A stretch of 11,508 nucleotides of DNA from Spirosoma fluviale (lineage in GTDB: Bacteria; Bacteroidota; Bacteroidia; Cytophagales; Spirosomataceae): positions 1 through 11,508 of the forward strand of contig CAMARL010000048.1 in assembly GCA_945860325.1 (NCBI GenBank). Reading direction: 5' to 3'. Both the position numbers and the translations under genes were made by a program. Within the stretch, counting starts at the first letter, position 1, and each line of letters starts with the position of its first letter. This document shows, piece after piece, positions 1-8,119 of this stretch. The notes beneath the pieces were generated by a model. The model saw only the letters and a program-made list of their open reading frames with translations. It was not told the origin of the DNA and did not search any database.

Positions 1-1782
1 TATAAAACTCGAATTGTATTTAATTAAGGCTTTTGGGTATTCGACGTAATCGCTATATATTTTTAACCAGTTTGAAAAATACAAAGGATTATTCAAGGCA
101 GATTCCAAGATGTTTTCCACCATTCCCTTTGCTTTTAAAGTATATGCAGGTACTTGATAAATAAATCCTATTTTAAACAAACATTCACATAAAATTGAAT
201 TAGAAGATGGCATTACCGAATCATTAATTTCATATTTTTCGGCAATTAATACCTCTGATTTATTTGAATAGTAATTATAAAATGCTGAATTAGATTTATT
301 TTGATTGAAATTATCAAGTATATCTGTCAAACAATGATTGGCCTTATCAATATAATTAATATCTCCACTTACTTCATATAAATTAATGTAAGCTTTCGTT
401 AAAAAGCTCATGTCATCTAAAAAGGCTATAATTGGATTAGCCGAGTATTTAACCTGGTGTAAATATGTTTTATCAATTATAAAGTGATTTTCAATTTGTA
501 GGATGATGGACTTGGCTAAATCTAAATAAGCGTGATTATTAACAGAAATGTATGCTTGAATAAGAGAGGAGACGTAAATAGCGTTCCAAGATAGTATTTG
601 CTTCGTATCTGTATTTGGCCTTATTCGAGACAATTTTATTTTTCTTAAAATTTCTAATTGTAGATCAAACGACTTATTACTCATAGGAGAAATTTTGAAA
701 AGTATGTTTTGATCGTTTTCCCAATTTCCATTAGTATTTAATGAGAAATGATTATAAAATTCTTGATTACTTGTATAGGGTAGTACTGAGTTAAGTTCTT
801 TAAAATCCCATGTATAATATTTCCCTTCTTCGCCTTCGCTATCTGCGTCTATAGAAGAAAAATACAATCCATTTTCTCCCCTTAACTGTTCATTTAAAAA
901 TCCAATGGTATTTGAAATAACTTCTTTATATAAATCATTATTGGTTTTTGAATAGGCCAATGAATATGTGTTAATTAATTGAACGTTATCATAAAGCATT
1001 TTTTCAAAATGAGGGCAGAACCATTCAGAATCCACAGAATATCGAGAAAATCCACCTTCTATTTGATCATATATCCCCCCCTGAGCCATTTTTTGCAATT
1101 GAACATTATAAAGTTCATTGACTCCTAATTTCAGATATTCACTTTTGGGCAGATTGATTAAAAAATCAAGTAAACAAGGTAAAGGAAATTTAGGGGCCTG
1201 TTTAATTCCCCCAAATATAGGATCTAAGGACGATTTAATTTTCGGAAACACCTTTTCTAAATTTCTAGTATTGGGATTTAAATTAAATTTATTGAAGATT
1301 AAATTATTATCATTGAGGCTTTCTGCAAATCCATCTGCTGAATTATTTAATTCGCTTCTATTGTATTTAAATGCTTCATTTACTGATTTCAAAATAGATA
1401 TCCAATTTTTTTTAGGAAAGTAGGTCCCTCCATAAAATGGTTTTTTATTGGGCATTAAAAATACATTTAAAGGCCATCCGCCCCTTATTCCCATTTTTTG
1501 TACGGCCTCCATGTAAATCATATCTAGGTCAGGGCGTTCTTCTCGGTCAATTTTAATATTGATAAAATGTGCATTCATTAGATCGGCAACCTCTTGATCC
1601 TCAAAAGATTCATGCTCCATTACGTGACACCAATGACATGCCGCATAGCCAATACTAATGATGATTGGTTTATCTTCTTTTATAGACCGTTCAAGTGATT
1701 CTGCATTCCAAGCCTCCCAATGTACTGGATTGTCTTTATGTTGCAACAGATAGGTACTTACTTCATTTATTAGTTTATTCAT
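1..1782 (-). CDS. DUF255/YyaL-type thioredoxin-domain protein, 3' end cut by window edge
   Basis: The frame is open from the ATG at 1782-1780 to position 1, giving 594 codons with no stop. The family usually runs to about 670-750 residues, so the C-terminus is missing. The N-terminus matches the family from its first residues (STYLLQHKDNPVHWEAW, residues 9-25), which fixes the start; no in-frame ATG lies upstream before a stop. Residues 1 to about 160 form the thioredoxin-like domain, with the redox motif CHWC at 49-52, followed by KIDREERPDLD and GGWPLNVFL. The second part resembles the alpha/alpha-toroid glycosidase-like domain: GGIYDQIEGGFSRYSVDSEW and PHFEKMLYDN (about 215-247), then DADSEGEEGKYYTW. 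No signal peptide is seen, so it is probably cytoplasmic. The family (human SPATA20, Bacillus YyaL) has no settled biochemical function; a thiol-disulfide role is inferred from CxxC. It is transcribed divergently from the FAD oxidoreductase gene. Confidence 0.93.
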   Translation of the reverse strand, partial: MNKLINEVSTYLLQHKDNPVHWEAWNAESLERSIKEDKPIIISIGYAACHWCHVMEHESFEDQEVADLMNAHFINIKIDREERPDLDMIYMEAVQKMGIRGGWPLNVFLMPNKKPFYGGTYFPKKNWISILKSVNEAFKYNRSELNNSADGFAESLNDNNLIFNKFNLNPNTRNLEKVFPKIKSSLDPIFGGIKQAPKFPLPCLLDFLINLPKSEYLKLGVNELYNVQLQKMAQGGIYDQIEGGFSRYSVDSEWFCPHFEKMLYDNVQLINTYSLAYSKTNNDLYKEVISNTIGFLNEQLRGENGLYFSSIDADSEGEEGKYYTWDFKELNSVLPYTSNQEFYNHFSLNTNGNWENDQNILFKISPMSNKSFDLQLEILRKIKLSRIRPNTDTKQILSWNAIYVSSLIQAYISVNNHAYLDLAKSIILQIENHFIIDKTYLHQVKYSANPIIAFLDDMSFLTKAYINLYEVSGDINYIDKANHCLTDILDNFNQNKSNSAFYNYYSNKSEVLIAEKYEINDSVMPSSNSILCECLFKIGFIYQVPAYTLKAKGMVENILESALNNPLYFSNWLKIYSDYVEYPKALIKYNSSFI

Positions 1783-1823
1783 TAGTATAAAAATGTATTT
1801 GTATTTTTGAACAAATTTTAAAT
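1783..1823. promoter_or_regulatory. Short divergent intergenic region with possible -7 box
   Basis: Only 41 bp separate the start codons of two divergent genes, so both promoters must overlap each other or extend into coding sequence. On the plus strand TATTTTTG at 1802-1809 fits the Bacteroidota -7 consensus TAnnTTTG and lies 14 bp before the ATG at 1824. No good TTTG -33 element is found at the expected spacing, where the sequence is already the start of the minus-strand gene. No equally good box is seen for the minus strand. The assignment rests on a short AT-rich match and is weak. Confidence 0.28.
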
Positions 1824-3392
1824 ATGTTAGAAAGTAGAGATTTCGTTATTAGTCCAGCTATTGCTTATTCCCCAGAACAATTACATCAATTCTTATTGTC
1901 AGAATTGGGTGCAAATCTATTGAATAATAGTCAATATCGAATTGAAAAGATTTCACTTGATGCGAGAAATAAAAATATAAAGGCACTTATGAAAATAGGC
2001 CTATATAATAAAGATTATAATTTTGCATCAGAACTTGAATCTATATTACCTAAATTAAAAAAGAACAGTAAAAGAGTCATTGTCATTGGAAGTGGCCCTG
2101 CTGGAATATTTGCATCTCTTAAATTAATCGAATTAGGATTTAGGCCAATTATATTAGAAAGAGGCAAAAATGTTCGTGATCGAAGGCGTGACATCGCGGC
2201 AATTAATCGATTTAACATAGTTGATTCAGATAGCAATTATTGTTTTGGAGAGGGAGGGGCTGGTACTTATTCGGATGGGAAATTATATACCCGCAGTAAG
2301 AAAAGGGGGGATATCAATTATGTTCTTAAAAAATTTGTTAGTTATGGAGCTGATAAAAATATTTTATATGAAGCCCATCCACATATAGGGACGAATAAAT
2401 TACCTATGATTATTTCTTCCATGCGCAATGCCATTATTGAAGCAGGAGGGGAGTTTCATTTTGAACATCGAGTAACTGATTTACTTATACGCAATAAATC
2501 AATTATTGGCTGTCAAACTAATTCCAAAGATACCTTTTTAGGAGAAGCGACTGTGTTGGCTACTGGCCATTCTGCTCGAGATATATTTACACTATTACAA
2601 AGCAAAAATATTTTAATTGAAGCCAAATCTTTTGCCATAGGAGTTCGAGTAGAGCATTTACAAAGCTTTATTGATAAAAGTCAATATAAATTTAATGACA
2701 GACCTGACTATTTGCCACCCGCATCTTTTAGTTTGGTTTCTAAAACGATTTACAAAGGAAGCGAAAGAGGTGTATTCTCATTTTGTATGTGTCCTGGAGG
2801 ATTTATTGTTCCATCGGCTACCAATCAAAACCAAGTAGTCGTTAATGGAATGTCACCTTCGAGGCGTGATTCTAAATTTGCAAATTCAGGTATTGTCGTT
2901 AGTATTTTACCATCAGATCTTTCATCATTTTCACATTACGGTCCATTAGCAGGCATGCAATTCCAAGAGGAATTAGAGAACAGGGCCAATATTTTGTCTG
3001 GCGGGACACAAAAAGCTGTATCCCAACTAACAAGTGATTTTATAAAAGGTAAACCGAGTAATGAGGTTTTAGATACCTCCTATATTCCAGGTTTAATTTC
3101 TGGAGATATTAGAGAAATATTACCTGATTTTATTTCAGAACCTTTATCTATGGGACTTCAAGATTTTAATCGAAAAATATCAGGTTTTTCTAGCCATATG
3201 GGTCAATTGATTGGCCTAGAAAGTCGAACATCTTCTCCTGTCAAAATCCCTAGAGACCCACAATCGTTAGAACATATTGATATTAGTCATTTATATCCTT
3301 GTGGGGAGGGTGCTGGTTTTGCTGGTGGAATAATGTCTGCAGCTTTAGATGGTATAAATTGTGCGGCTGCAATAGCTCAGAAATTTAAATAA
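1824..3392 (+). CDS. NAD(P)/FAD-dependent oxidoreductase, COG2509-like
   Basis: This 522-residue flavoprotein resembles the uncharacterised FAD-dependent dehydrogenases of COG2509. An N-terminal region of about 80 residues precedes a Rossmann dinucleotide-binding fold at about 84-114, with the motif GSGPAG at 89-94 and the ribose-binding acid E112 in ILERG. The family block GEGGAGTYSDGKLYTR follows at 142-157, then ATGHSARD at 246-253, the usual second FAD contact. ESRTSSPVKIPRD lies at 466-478. The C-terminal FAD-closing motif CGEGAGFAGGIMSAALDG spans 493-510. No signal peptide or membrane segment is evident, so it is probably cytoplasmic. The substrate is not known for this family and I do not assign one. 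It is the first gene of a tight plus-strand unit; the next ATG lies 3 bp after its stop. The first in-frame ATG available was used as the start, and the upstream ATG at 1793 is out of frame. Confidence 0.9.
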   Translation: MLESRDFVISPAIAYSPEQLHQFLLSELGANLLNNSQYRIEKISLDARNKNIKALMKIGLYNKDYNFASELESILPKLKKNSKRVIVIGSGPAGIFASLKLIELGFRPIILERGKNVRDRRRDIAAINRFNIVDSDSNYCFGEGGAGTYSDGKLYTRSKKRGDINYVLKKFVSYGADKNILYEAHPHIGTNKLPMIISSMRNAIIEAGGEFHFEHRVTDLLIRNKSIIGCQTNSKDTFLGEATVLATGHSARDIFTLLQSKNILIEAKSFAIGVRVEHLQSFIDKSQYKFNDRPDYLPPASFSLVSKTIYKGSERGVFSFCMCPGGFIVPSATNQNQVVVNGMSPSRRDSKFANSGIVVSILPSDLSSFSHYGPLAGMQFQEELENRANILSGGTQKAVSQLTSDFIKGKPSNEVLDTSYIPGLISGDIREILPDFISEPLSMGLQDFNRKISGFSSHMGQLIGLESRTSSPVKIPRDPQSLEHIDISHLYPCGEGAGFAGGIMSAALDGINCAAAIAQKFK

Positions 3393-3395
3393 TTC

Positions 3396-3977
3396 ATGCA
3401 TAAAGAATTTGATCAGTTATGGTTTTTAAACGATAAAGTTTCTAAGGACTTAACTATTCAAAATAACGCGACTAAAGCAGCCGTTGTAGTGATTATTTAT
3501 AAAAACACTAAGGGTCAAAGCGTATTGTATTTAATTGAACGTAATACATATGATGGTCATCACAGTGGTCAAATGGCTTTACCCGGAGGTAAAATGGATG
3601 ATGTAGATGCCAATTTAATTGATACAGCTTTGCGTGAAGTGAAAGAAGAAATTGGAGTTATTTTAGAATCTGATCAATTATTTCCTTTGGCACCACAATG
3701 GATTCATGTTTCAAACCATTGGGTTCAACCATTTTATATAATTCTTCACGAAAAGCCAATTTTTACTTTAAATAAAAGAGAAATAAATTGTATTTTTGAA
3801 ATACCAATTTCATTATTTCAGGATTCTAATATTTTAGCTTTTCATGAGTTAAAGATTCTAGGAAAAAATGTTATTTCGCCTAAATATTTGTTTGATGGTA
3901 AAGAAATTTGGGGAGCTACTGCGATTATTTTATATCAGTTGTTTCTAAGAAGGGATACTAAAATTAATTTAGATTAA
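3396..3977 (+). CDS. NUDIX hydrolase, probable CoA pyrophosphatase (NudL-like)
   Basis: This is a complete 193-residue single-domain NUDIX protein. The Nudix box lies at about 65-88: GG, then acidic residues, then REVKEEIGV with the metal-binding R80, E81, E84 and E85. Directly before it, LIERNTYDGHHSGQMALPGG (46-65) matches the family signature that marks the NudL/YeaB CoA pyrophosphatase branch rather than MutT or ADP-ribose types. The D-x-x-D spacing inside the box is also typical of that branch and does not suggest loss of activity. Conserved WGATA at 172-176 supports the call. By family knowledge it would hydrolyse CoA and its derivatives to 3'-phospho-AMP and 4'-phosphopantetheine in the cytoplasm, but substrate cannot be proven from sequence. 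It lies 3 bp after the FAD oxidoreductase gene and 3 bp before parC, consistent with one transcript and coupled translation. Confidence 0.88.
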   Translation: MHKEFDQLWFLNDKVSKDLTIQNNATKAAVVVIIYKNTKGQSVLYLIERNTYDGHHSGQMALPGGKMDDVDANLIDTALREVKEEIGVILESDQLFPLAPQWIHVSNHWVQPFYIILHEKPIFTLNKREINCIFEIPISLFQDSNILAFHELKILGKNVISPKYLFDGKEIWGATAIILYQLFLRRDTKINLD

Positions 3978-3980
3978 AAT

Positions 3981-6812
3981 ATGAATGATTCATTAGAAGG
4001 TGCTTTGCAGGAACAAATTGCGGTTGCGGGGATGTATGAAAATTGGTTCTTGGAATATGCTTCTTATGTTATTTTAGAAAGGGCAGTTCCCGCCATTGAA
4101 GATGGATTAAAACCAGTTCAAAGACGTATTTTACACGCGTTAAATGAAATGGATGATGGCCGTTTTAATAAAGTGGCTAATGTTATTGGACAAACCATGC
4201 AATATCATCCTCATGGAGATGCCTCCATAAATGATGCTATTGTTAATTTGGGTCAAAAAGAATTGCTTTTTGACTGTCAAGGAAACTGGGGAGATGTTAG
4301 GACAGGGGATAGTGCCGCAGCAGCTAGATATATTGAAGTTCGCTTATCAAAATTCGCAAACGATGTAGTATTCAATAATCAAACTACCCACTGGCAATTG
4401 TCGTATGATGGTCGTAAAAAAGAACCCATCACATTGCCTATTAAGTTTCCATTATTATTAGCCCAAGGTGTTGAGGGGATTGCTGTTGGACTTGCGACAA
4501 AAATAATGCCTCATAATTTCTGTGAGTTATTGCAAGCATCGATTGATTTATTATCTAATAAGAAAGTAAACTTATTTCCTGATTTTTTGACAGGAGGAAT
4601 GATGGATGCAAATTCATACAATGATGGATTAAGAGGAGGTAAGATCAGAATACGAGCAAGAATAGAAGAATTTGATAAAAAAACTTTACTAATAAAGGAG
4701 ATTCCTTTCAGCACGACAACCACTTCTTTGATTGATTCAATCATTAAAGCAAATGATTCAGGTAAAATAAAAATAAAGAAGGTCATAGACAATACCGCAA
4801 GGGATGTAGAAATTCAAGTACAGTTGGCTCCAGGAATTTCTCCAGATGTCACCATCGACGCATTATATGCGTTCACCGATTGTGAAATATCAATTTCTCC
4901 AAATGCTTGTGTAATTATTCAAGATAAACCTCATTTTGTTGGCATAGCTGAAATTTTAAGAGTAAGCACGAATCAAACGGTTGAGTTATTAAAAGAAGAG
5001 TTAGAAATCAGAAAAAGCGAATTAATGGAAAAACTTCTATTTAGTTCACTAGAAAAAATATTTATTGAAAATCGTATATATCGTAAAATTGAAGAGTGTG
5101 AAACATTTGAGTTAGTTATATCAACGGTAGATGAAGGTTTGGATCCGTTCAAAAAGAATTTTTACAGAGAAATAACGGAAGAGGATATATTAAAATTATT
5201 AGAAATTCGAATTAAAAGGATTTCAAAATTTGATAGTTTTAAGGCTGATGAATCCATGCGACGCTTAGAAGATGAACTTAAAGAAGTGGAGGAAAATCTG
5301 GCTAATTTAATAAGATATGCCATTGATTATTTTAAAAACTTATTGCAGAAATATGGCAAAGGGAAAGAGCGTAAAACTGAAATAACCAATTTTAATACTA
5401 TTTCTGCCACTGTAGTGGCCGCAGCGAATCAAAAGCTATATGTGAACATGTTAGATGGATTTATCGGATATGGTCTTAAAAAAGACGAATATGTGATGGA
5501 TTGTTCTGATATAGATGATATCATTGTTATTCGGTTGGATGGAACTTGCATCGTAACGAAAGTTCAAGAAAAGGTATTTGTTGGCAAGGATATTCTTTAT
5601 TGCTCCGTATTTAAGAAAAATGATGATCGCAAAGTTTTTAACATTTGTTATGCGGATGGAAAAACAGGCATCACCTATGTTAAACGCTTTAAAGTGACTT
5701 CAATTACGCGTGATCGAGAATATAAATTGGTTGGCAATCATGCTAAATCTAAGATTACCTATTTTTCGGCGAATGAAAATGGAGAAGCGGAGATTGTACA
5801 AATTAGTTTGACGGCAAATTGCACAGCCAAAATAAAACAGTTTGATTATGATTTTACAAAATTAGCTATAAAGGGACGGGAATCATTAGGCAATATGTTG
5901 ACCAAATATCCTGTTAGAAAAATCATCCAAAAGTCAGCTGGTATATCCACATTAGGGGGCGTGGATATTTGGTACGATCCAACGATAGGTAGGTTAAATA
6001 GGGATCAGCATGGAAATCATATAGGTAATTTCGAACCGAATGATTTTATTTTAGCAATCTATGCTAATGGAAATTATGAGCTTACAAATTTTGAATTAAC
6101 GAATCGATATCCTGCAGAGGAAATATTATATTTAAAACGATTTAACGGCAAAAGCATTATTTCAGCTGTTTATTTTGATGGAAATAATAAATCTAATTAC
6201 ATCAAACGATTTAAATTAGAAACGACTACCGTCGATAAAAAGTTTTTATTTATTTCTGACTCTAAAAATTCTAAGCTATTAACGGTCACTGATAATAATT
6301 CACCTAATGTTCAAATCAAACATAAGTCTGAAGGGAAATCTAGTGAAACCAACATTATACCTATAGGAAGTATTGTTGAGGTGAGAGGATGGAAAGCCAT
6401 AGGTAGTAAATTAAATTATTCAAAAATTGTTGATATTCAGTTTATTGAAACGGAAGATAACGATTCTTTAGAAAAAACAGAGACTGAAGTAATAAATCGC
6501 TCGTCCGATATAGATGTAAACAATGATTCTAATACAGATGAGGAAGAAAATGATCCAGTTGAAGAATTATCAGATGAAATTCCTATGGAAATAATTAACA
6601 TTGAATCTTTTAATACTGAGGTTTCAGAGAAAAGAGAACCCATTGTGTTAGAGGAAGAAGAGGTATTTTCCAATAACAGTGAAATAGACGATATCCCATT
6701 TGAAATTTATACGAGTAACGATGAAACAGATGTTCCTATGACTATAAAATCAAAGCCTGACGAAAATTCGAATAGTGAACAAAATGAAGGAGCTCAATTA
6801 GGCTTATTTTAA
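3981..6812 (+). CDS. parC: DNA topoisomerase IV subunit A
   Basis: This is the type IIA topoisomerase subunit that cleaves and rejoins DNA; with ParE it decatenates daughter chromosomes. It has 943 residues. The N-terminal breakage-reunion region contains EDGLKPVQRRILHAL (40-54), the quinolone-region motif YHPHGDASINDAI (75-87) and the catalytic tyrosine Y117 in AAARYIEVRL. A tower and coiled-coil segment runs to about 460, including a charged helix at about 420-445. A beta-pinwheel C-terminal domain covers about 470-822, with KGRESLGNMLTKYPVRK (631-647) in place of a true GyrA box. The missing GyrA box and the divergent pinwheel favour ParC over GyrA, and the overall form matches Bacteroidota ParC. 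Residues 823-943 are an acidic, low-complexity, probably disordered tail ending in QLGLF. The position equivalent to E. coli GyrA S83 is A81. parE is not next to it in this window. Its stop codon overlaps the transporter start. Confidence 0.95.
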   Translation: MNDSLEGALQEQIAVAGMYENWFLEYASYVILERAVPAIEDGLKPVQRRILHALNEMDDGRFNKVANVIGQTMQYHPHGDASINDAIVNLGQKELLFDCQGNWGDVRTGDSAAAARYIEVRLSKFANDVVFNNQTTHWQLSYDGRKKEPITLPIKFPLLLAQGVEGIAVGLATKIMPHNFCELLQASIDLLSNKKVNLFPDFLTGGMMDANSYNDGLRGGKIRIRARIEEFDKKTLLIKEIPFSTTTTSLIDSIIKANDSGKIKIKKVIDNTARDVEIQVQLAPGISPDVTIDALYAFTDCEISISPNACVIIQDKPHFVGIAEILRVSTNQTVELLKEELEIRKSELMEKLLFSSLEKIFIENRIYRKIEECETFELVISTVDEGLDPFKKNFYREITEEDILKLLEIRIKRISKFDSFKADESMRRLEDELKEVEENLANLIRYAIDYFKNLLQKYGKGKERKTEITNFNTISATVVAAANQKLYVNMLDGFIGYGLKKDEYVMDCSDIDDIIVIRLDGTCIVTKVQEKVFVGKDILYCSVFKKNDDRKVFNICYADGKTGITYVKRFKVTSITRDREYKLVGNHAKSKITYFSANENGEAEIVQISLTANCTAKIKQFDYDFTKLAIKGRESLGNMLTKYPVRKIIQKSAGISTLGGVDIWYDPTIGRLNRDQHGNHIGNFEPNDFILAIYANGNYELTNFELTNRYPAEEILYLKRFNGKSIISAVYFDGNNKSNYIKRFKLETTTVDKKFLFISDSKNSKLLTVTDNNSPNVQIKHKSEGKSSETNIIPIGSIVEVRGWKAIGSKLNYSKIVDIQFIETEDNDSLEKTETEVINRSSDIDVNNDSNTDEEENDPVEELSDEIPMEIINIESFNTEVSEKREPIVLEEEEVFSNNSEIDDIPFEIYTSNDETDVPMTIKSKPDENSNSEQNEGAQLGLF
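6795..6809 (+). other. Codons for a C-terminal QLGLF motif (candidate sliding-clamp binding peptide)
   Basis: These are the last five sense codons of parC, residues 939-943, at the end of a strongly acidic tail. The peptide QLGLF differs at one tolerant position from the known bacterial beta-clamp (DnaN) binding consensus QL(S/D)LF, and it sits at the free C-terminus after a flexible linker, where such peptides are often found. Clamp binding is inferred from motif resemblance alone. Confidence 0.4.
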
Positions 6813-8119
6813 TGAATAATTCACCAAGCAAAACCAAAATTCAAAATGCATGGACATTTTATGATTGGGCAAATTCTGTACATTCGTTAACGATAACATC
6901 GGCGATATTCCCTATTTACTTTCCAATTGCTGCAGTCGTTTTAGGCTCTGTTACCCCTAATTTAATTCCAATATTGGGGAATTTATTATTGCCTAACACA
7001 GTAATTTATTCGTATACCATATCTTTTGCATTTTTGATTTTGGCTGTTTTAGTGCCAATGTTAAGTGGGATAGCCGATTATTTAGGCAACAAAAAAGCCT
7101 TTATGCGGTTTTTTTGTTATTTGGGTTCATTGAGTTGTATTGCTTTATTTTTCTTTACTAAAGGAAGTTATTGGATTGGTACATTAGGATTTTTGTTTTC
7201 AATTATCGGTTGGGGTGGAAGCATTGTTTATTATAATAGTTTTTTACCAGAAATAGCGACTAAAGACGAATATGATCAATTGAGTGCAAAAGGTTTTGCT
7301 TTGGGCTATATTGGTAGTGTTATATTATTATTGCAAAATTTATCTATGCTGCTGTTGCCTAGTTTATATGGAAACATATCAAGTGAATTAGCCAGTAGAA
7401 TATCATTCTTATCTGTGGGCATATGGTGGTTAGTATTTGCTCAAATACCCCTCCATTACTTACCTGACAACAAAAAATCACTAAAATTAAATACTAGTTA
7501 TTTAACAGGAGGGTTTAAAGAATTGAAAAATGTATTTATAAAAATACGCGGCATAACCTCGATTAAATTATTTTTAATTTCATTTTTTTTGTACAATCTA
7601 GGAGCTCAAACAGTTATGTATTTAGGGGCGCTATTTGGTAGTCAAGAATTGCATTTGCCCACGGATGCCTTAATCATTACGATTCTTTTAATTCAAATTG
7701 TAGCAATCCCTGGAGCATTTACTTGTTCTTATATTTCAAAAAAATTCGGTAATATTTTAGCTCTCATTATAATTGTTTCTATTTGGATTTTGATCTGTTG
7801 TTTTGCCTATTTTGTTTATGGCCAAGTACAATTTTATGTTTTAGCGATATGCATAGGTTTTGTGATGGGAGGGATTCAAAGTAATAGTCGGTCGAGTTAT
7901 GCCAAGTTGTGTCCAAATGATGAAAAAGATTTAGCTTCTTTCTTTAGTTTTTATGATGTATGTGATCGATTAAGTACTGTTTTAGGTACTTTTTTATTTG
8001 GCATCATTATTCAAATGACTGGGAATATGCGAGTAGGCATATTAATTTTAACTGTATTTTTCTCGGTTAGTTTGTTATTTTTATATCGCTTGAATAAACT
8101 AAATAAATTATATATTTAA
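6812..8119 (+). CDS. MFS transporter, UMF1/Atg22-like family
   Basis: This 435-residue polytopic inner-membrane protein has about 11-12 hydrophobic segments, the usual size for a 12-helix major facilitator. The N-terminal signature FYDWANS (16-22) followed by FPIYF (33-37) is diagnostic of the UMF1 group related to yeast vacuolar Atg22. Further support comes from FLPEIATKDEYDQLSAKGFA (144-163), GYIGS (165-169), and GGIQSNSRSSYAKLCPNDE (353-371) near the tenth helix. Yeast Atg22 is linked to amino-acid efflux from the vacuole, but the substrate of bacterial members is generally unknown and I assign none. The start overlaps the parC stop by one base (TAATG), suggesting termination-reinitiation coupling and membership of the same operon. 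At the other end, 12 bp of its 3' end overlap the convergent oxyR gene, so no separate terminator can lie between them. Confidence 0.9.
   Translation: MNNSPSKTKIQNAWTFYDWANSVHSLTITSAIFPIYFPIAAVVLGSVTPNLIPILGNLLLPNTVIYSYTISFAFLILAVLVPMLSGIADYLGNKKAFMRFFCYLGSLSCIALFFFTKGSYWIGTLGFLFSIIGWGGSIVYYNSFLPEIATKDEYDQLSAKGFALGYIGSVILLLQNLSMLLLPSLYGNISSELASRISFLSVGIWWLVFAQIPLHYLPDNKKSLKLNTSYLTGGFKELKNVFIKIRGITSIKLFLISFFLYNLGAQTVMYLGALFGSQELHLPTDALIITILLIQIVAIPGAFTCSYISKKFGNILALIIIVSIWILICCFAYFVYGQVQFYVLAICIGFVMGGIQSNSRSSYAKLCPNDEKDLASFFSFYDVCDRLSTVLGTFLFGIIIQMTGNMRVGILILTVFFSVSLLFLYRLNKLNKLYI

Noticed and set aside
1118..1423. A 101-codon plus-strand open frame
   Set aside because: It lies antisense within the DUF255 gene, whose frame is continuous and matches a known family; the plus-strand translation has no recognisable domain.
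2015..2236. A 73-codon minus-strand open frame
   Set aside because: It is antisense to the Rossmann region of the FAD oxidoreductase gene and shows no independent features.
3600..3660. Apparent deviation of the Nudix box (Asp where the general consensus has Glu)
   Set aside because: This spacing and the Asp are normal for the NudL-type CoA pyrophosphatase branch, and the metal-binding REVKEE core is intact.
4511..4792. A 93-codon minus-strand open frame
   Set aside because: It is antisense to the parC coding sequence, with no family resemblance and no start context.
6437..6673. A 78-codon serine-rich minus-strand open frame
   Set aside because: It is the antisense shadow of the acidic ParC tail; Asp and Glu codons read in reverse give Ser-rich peptide.
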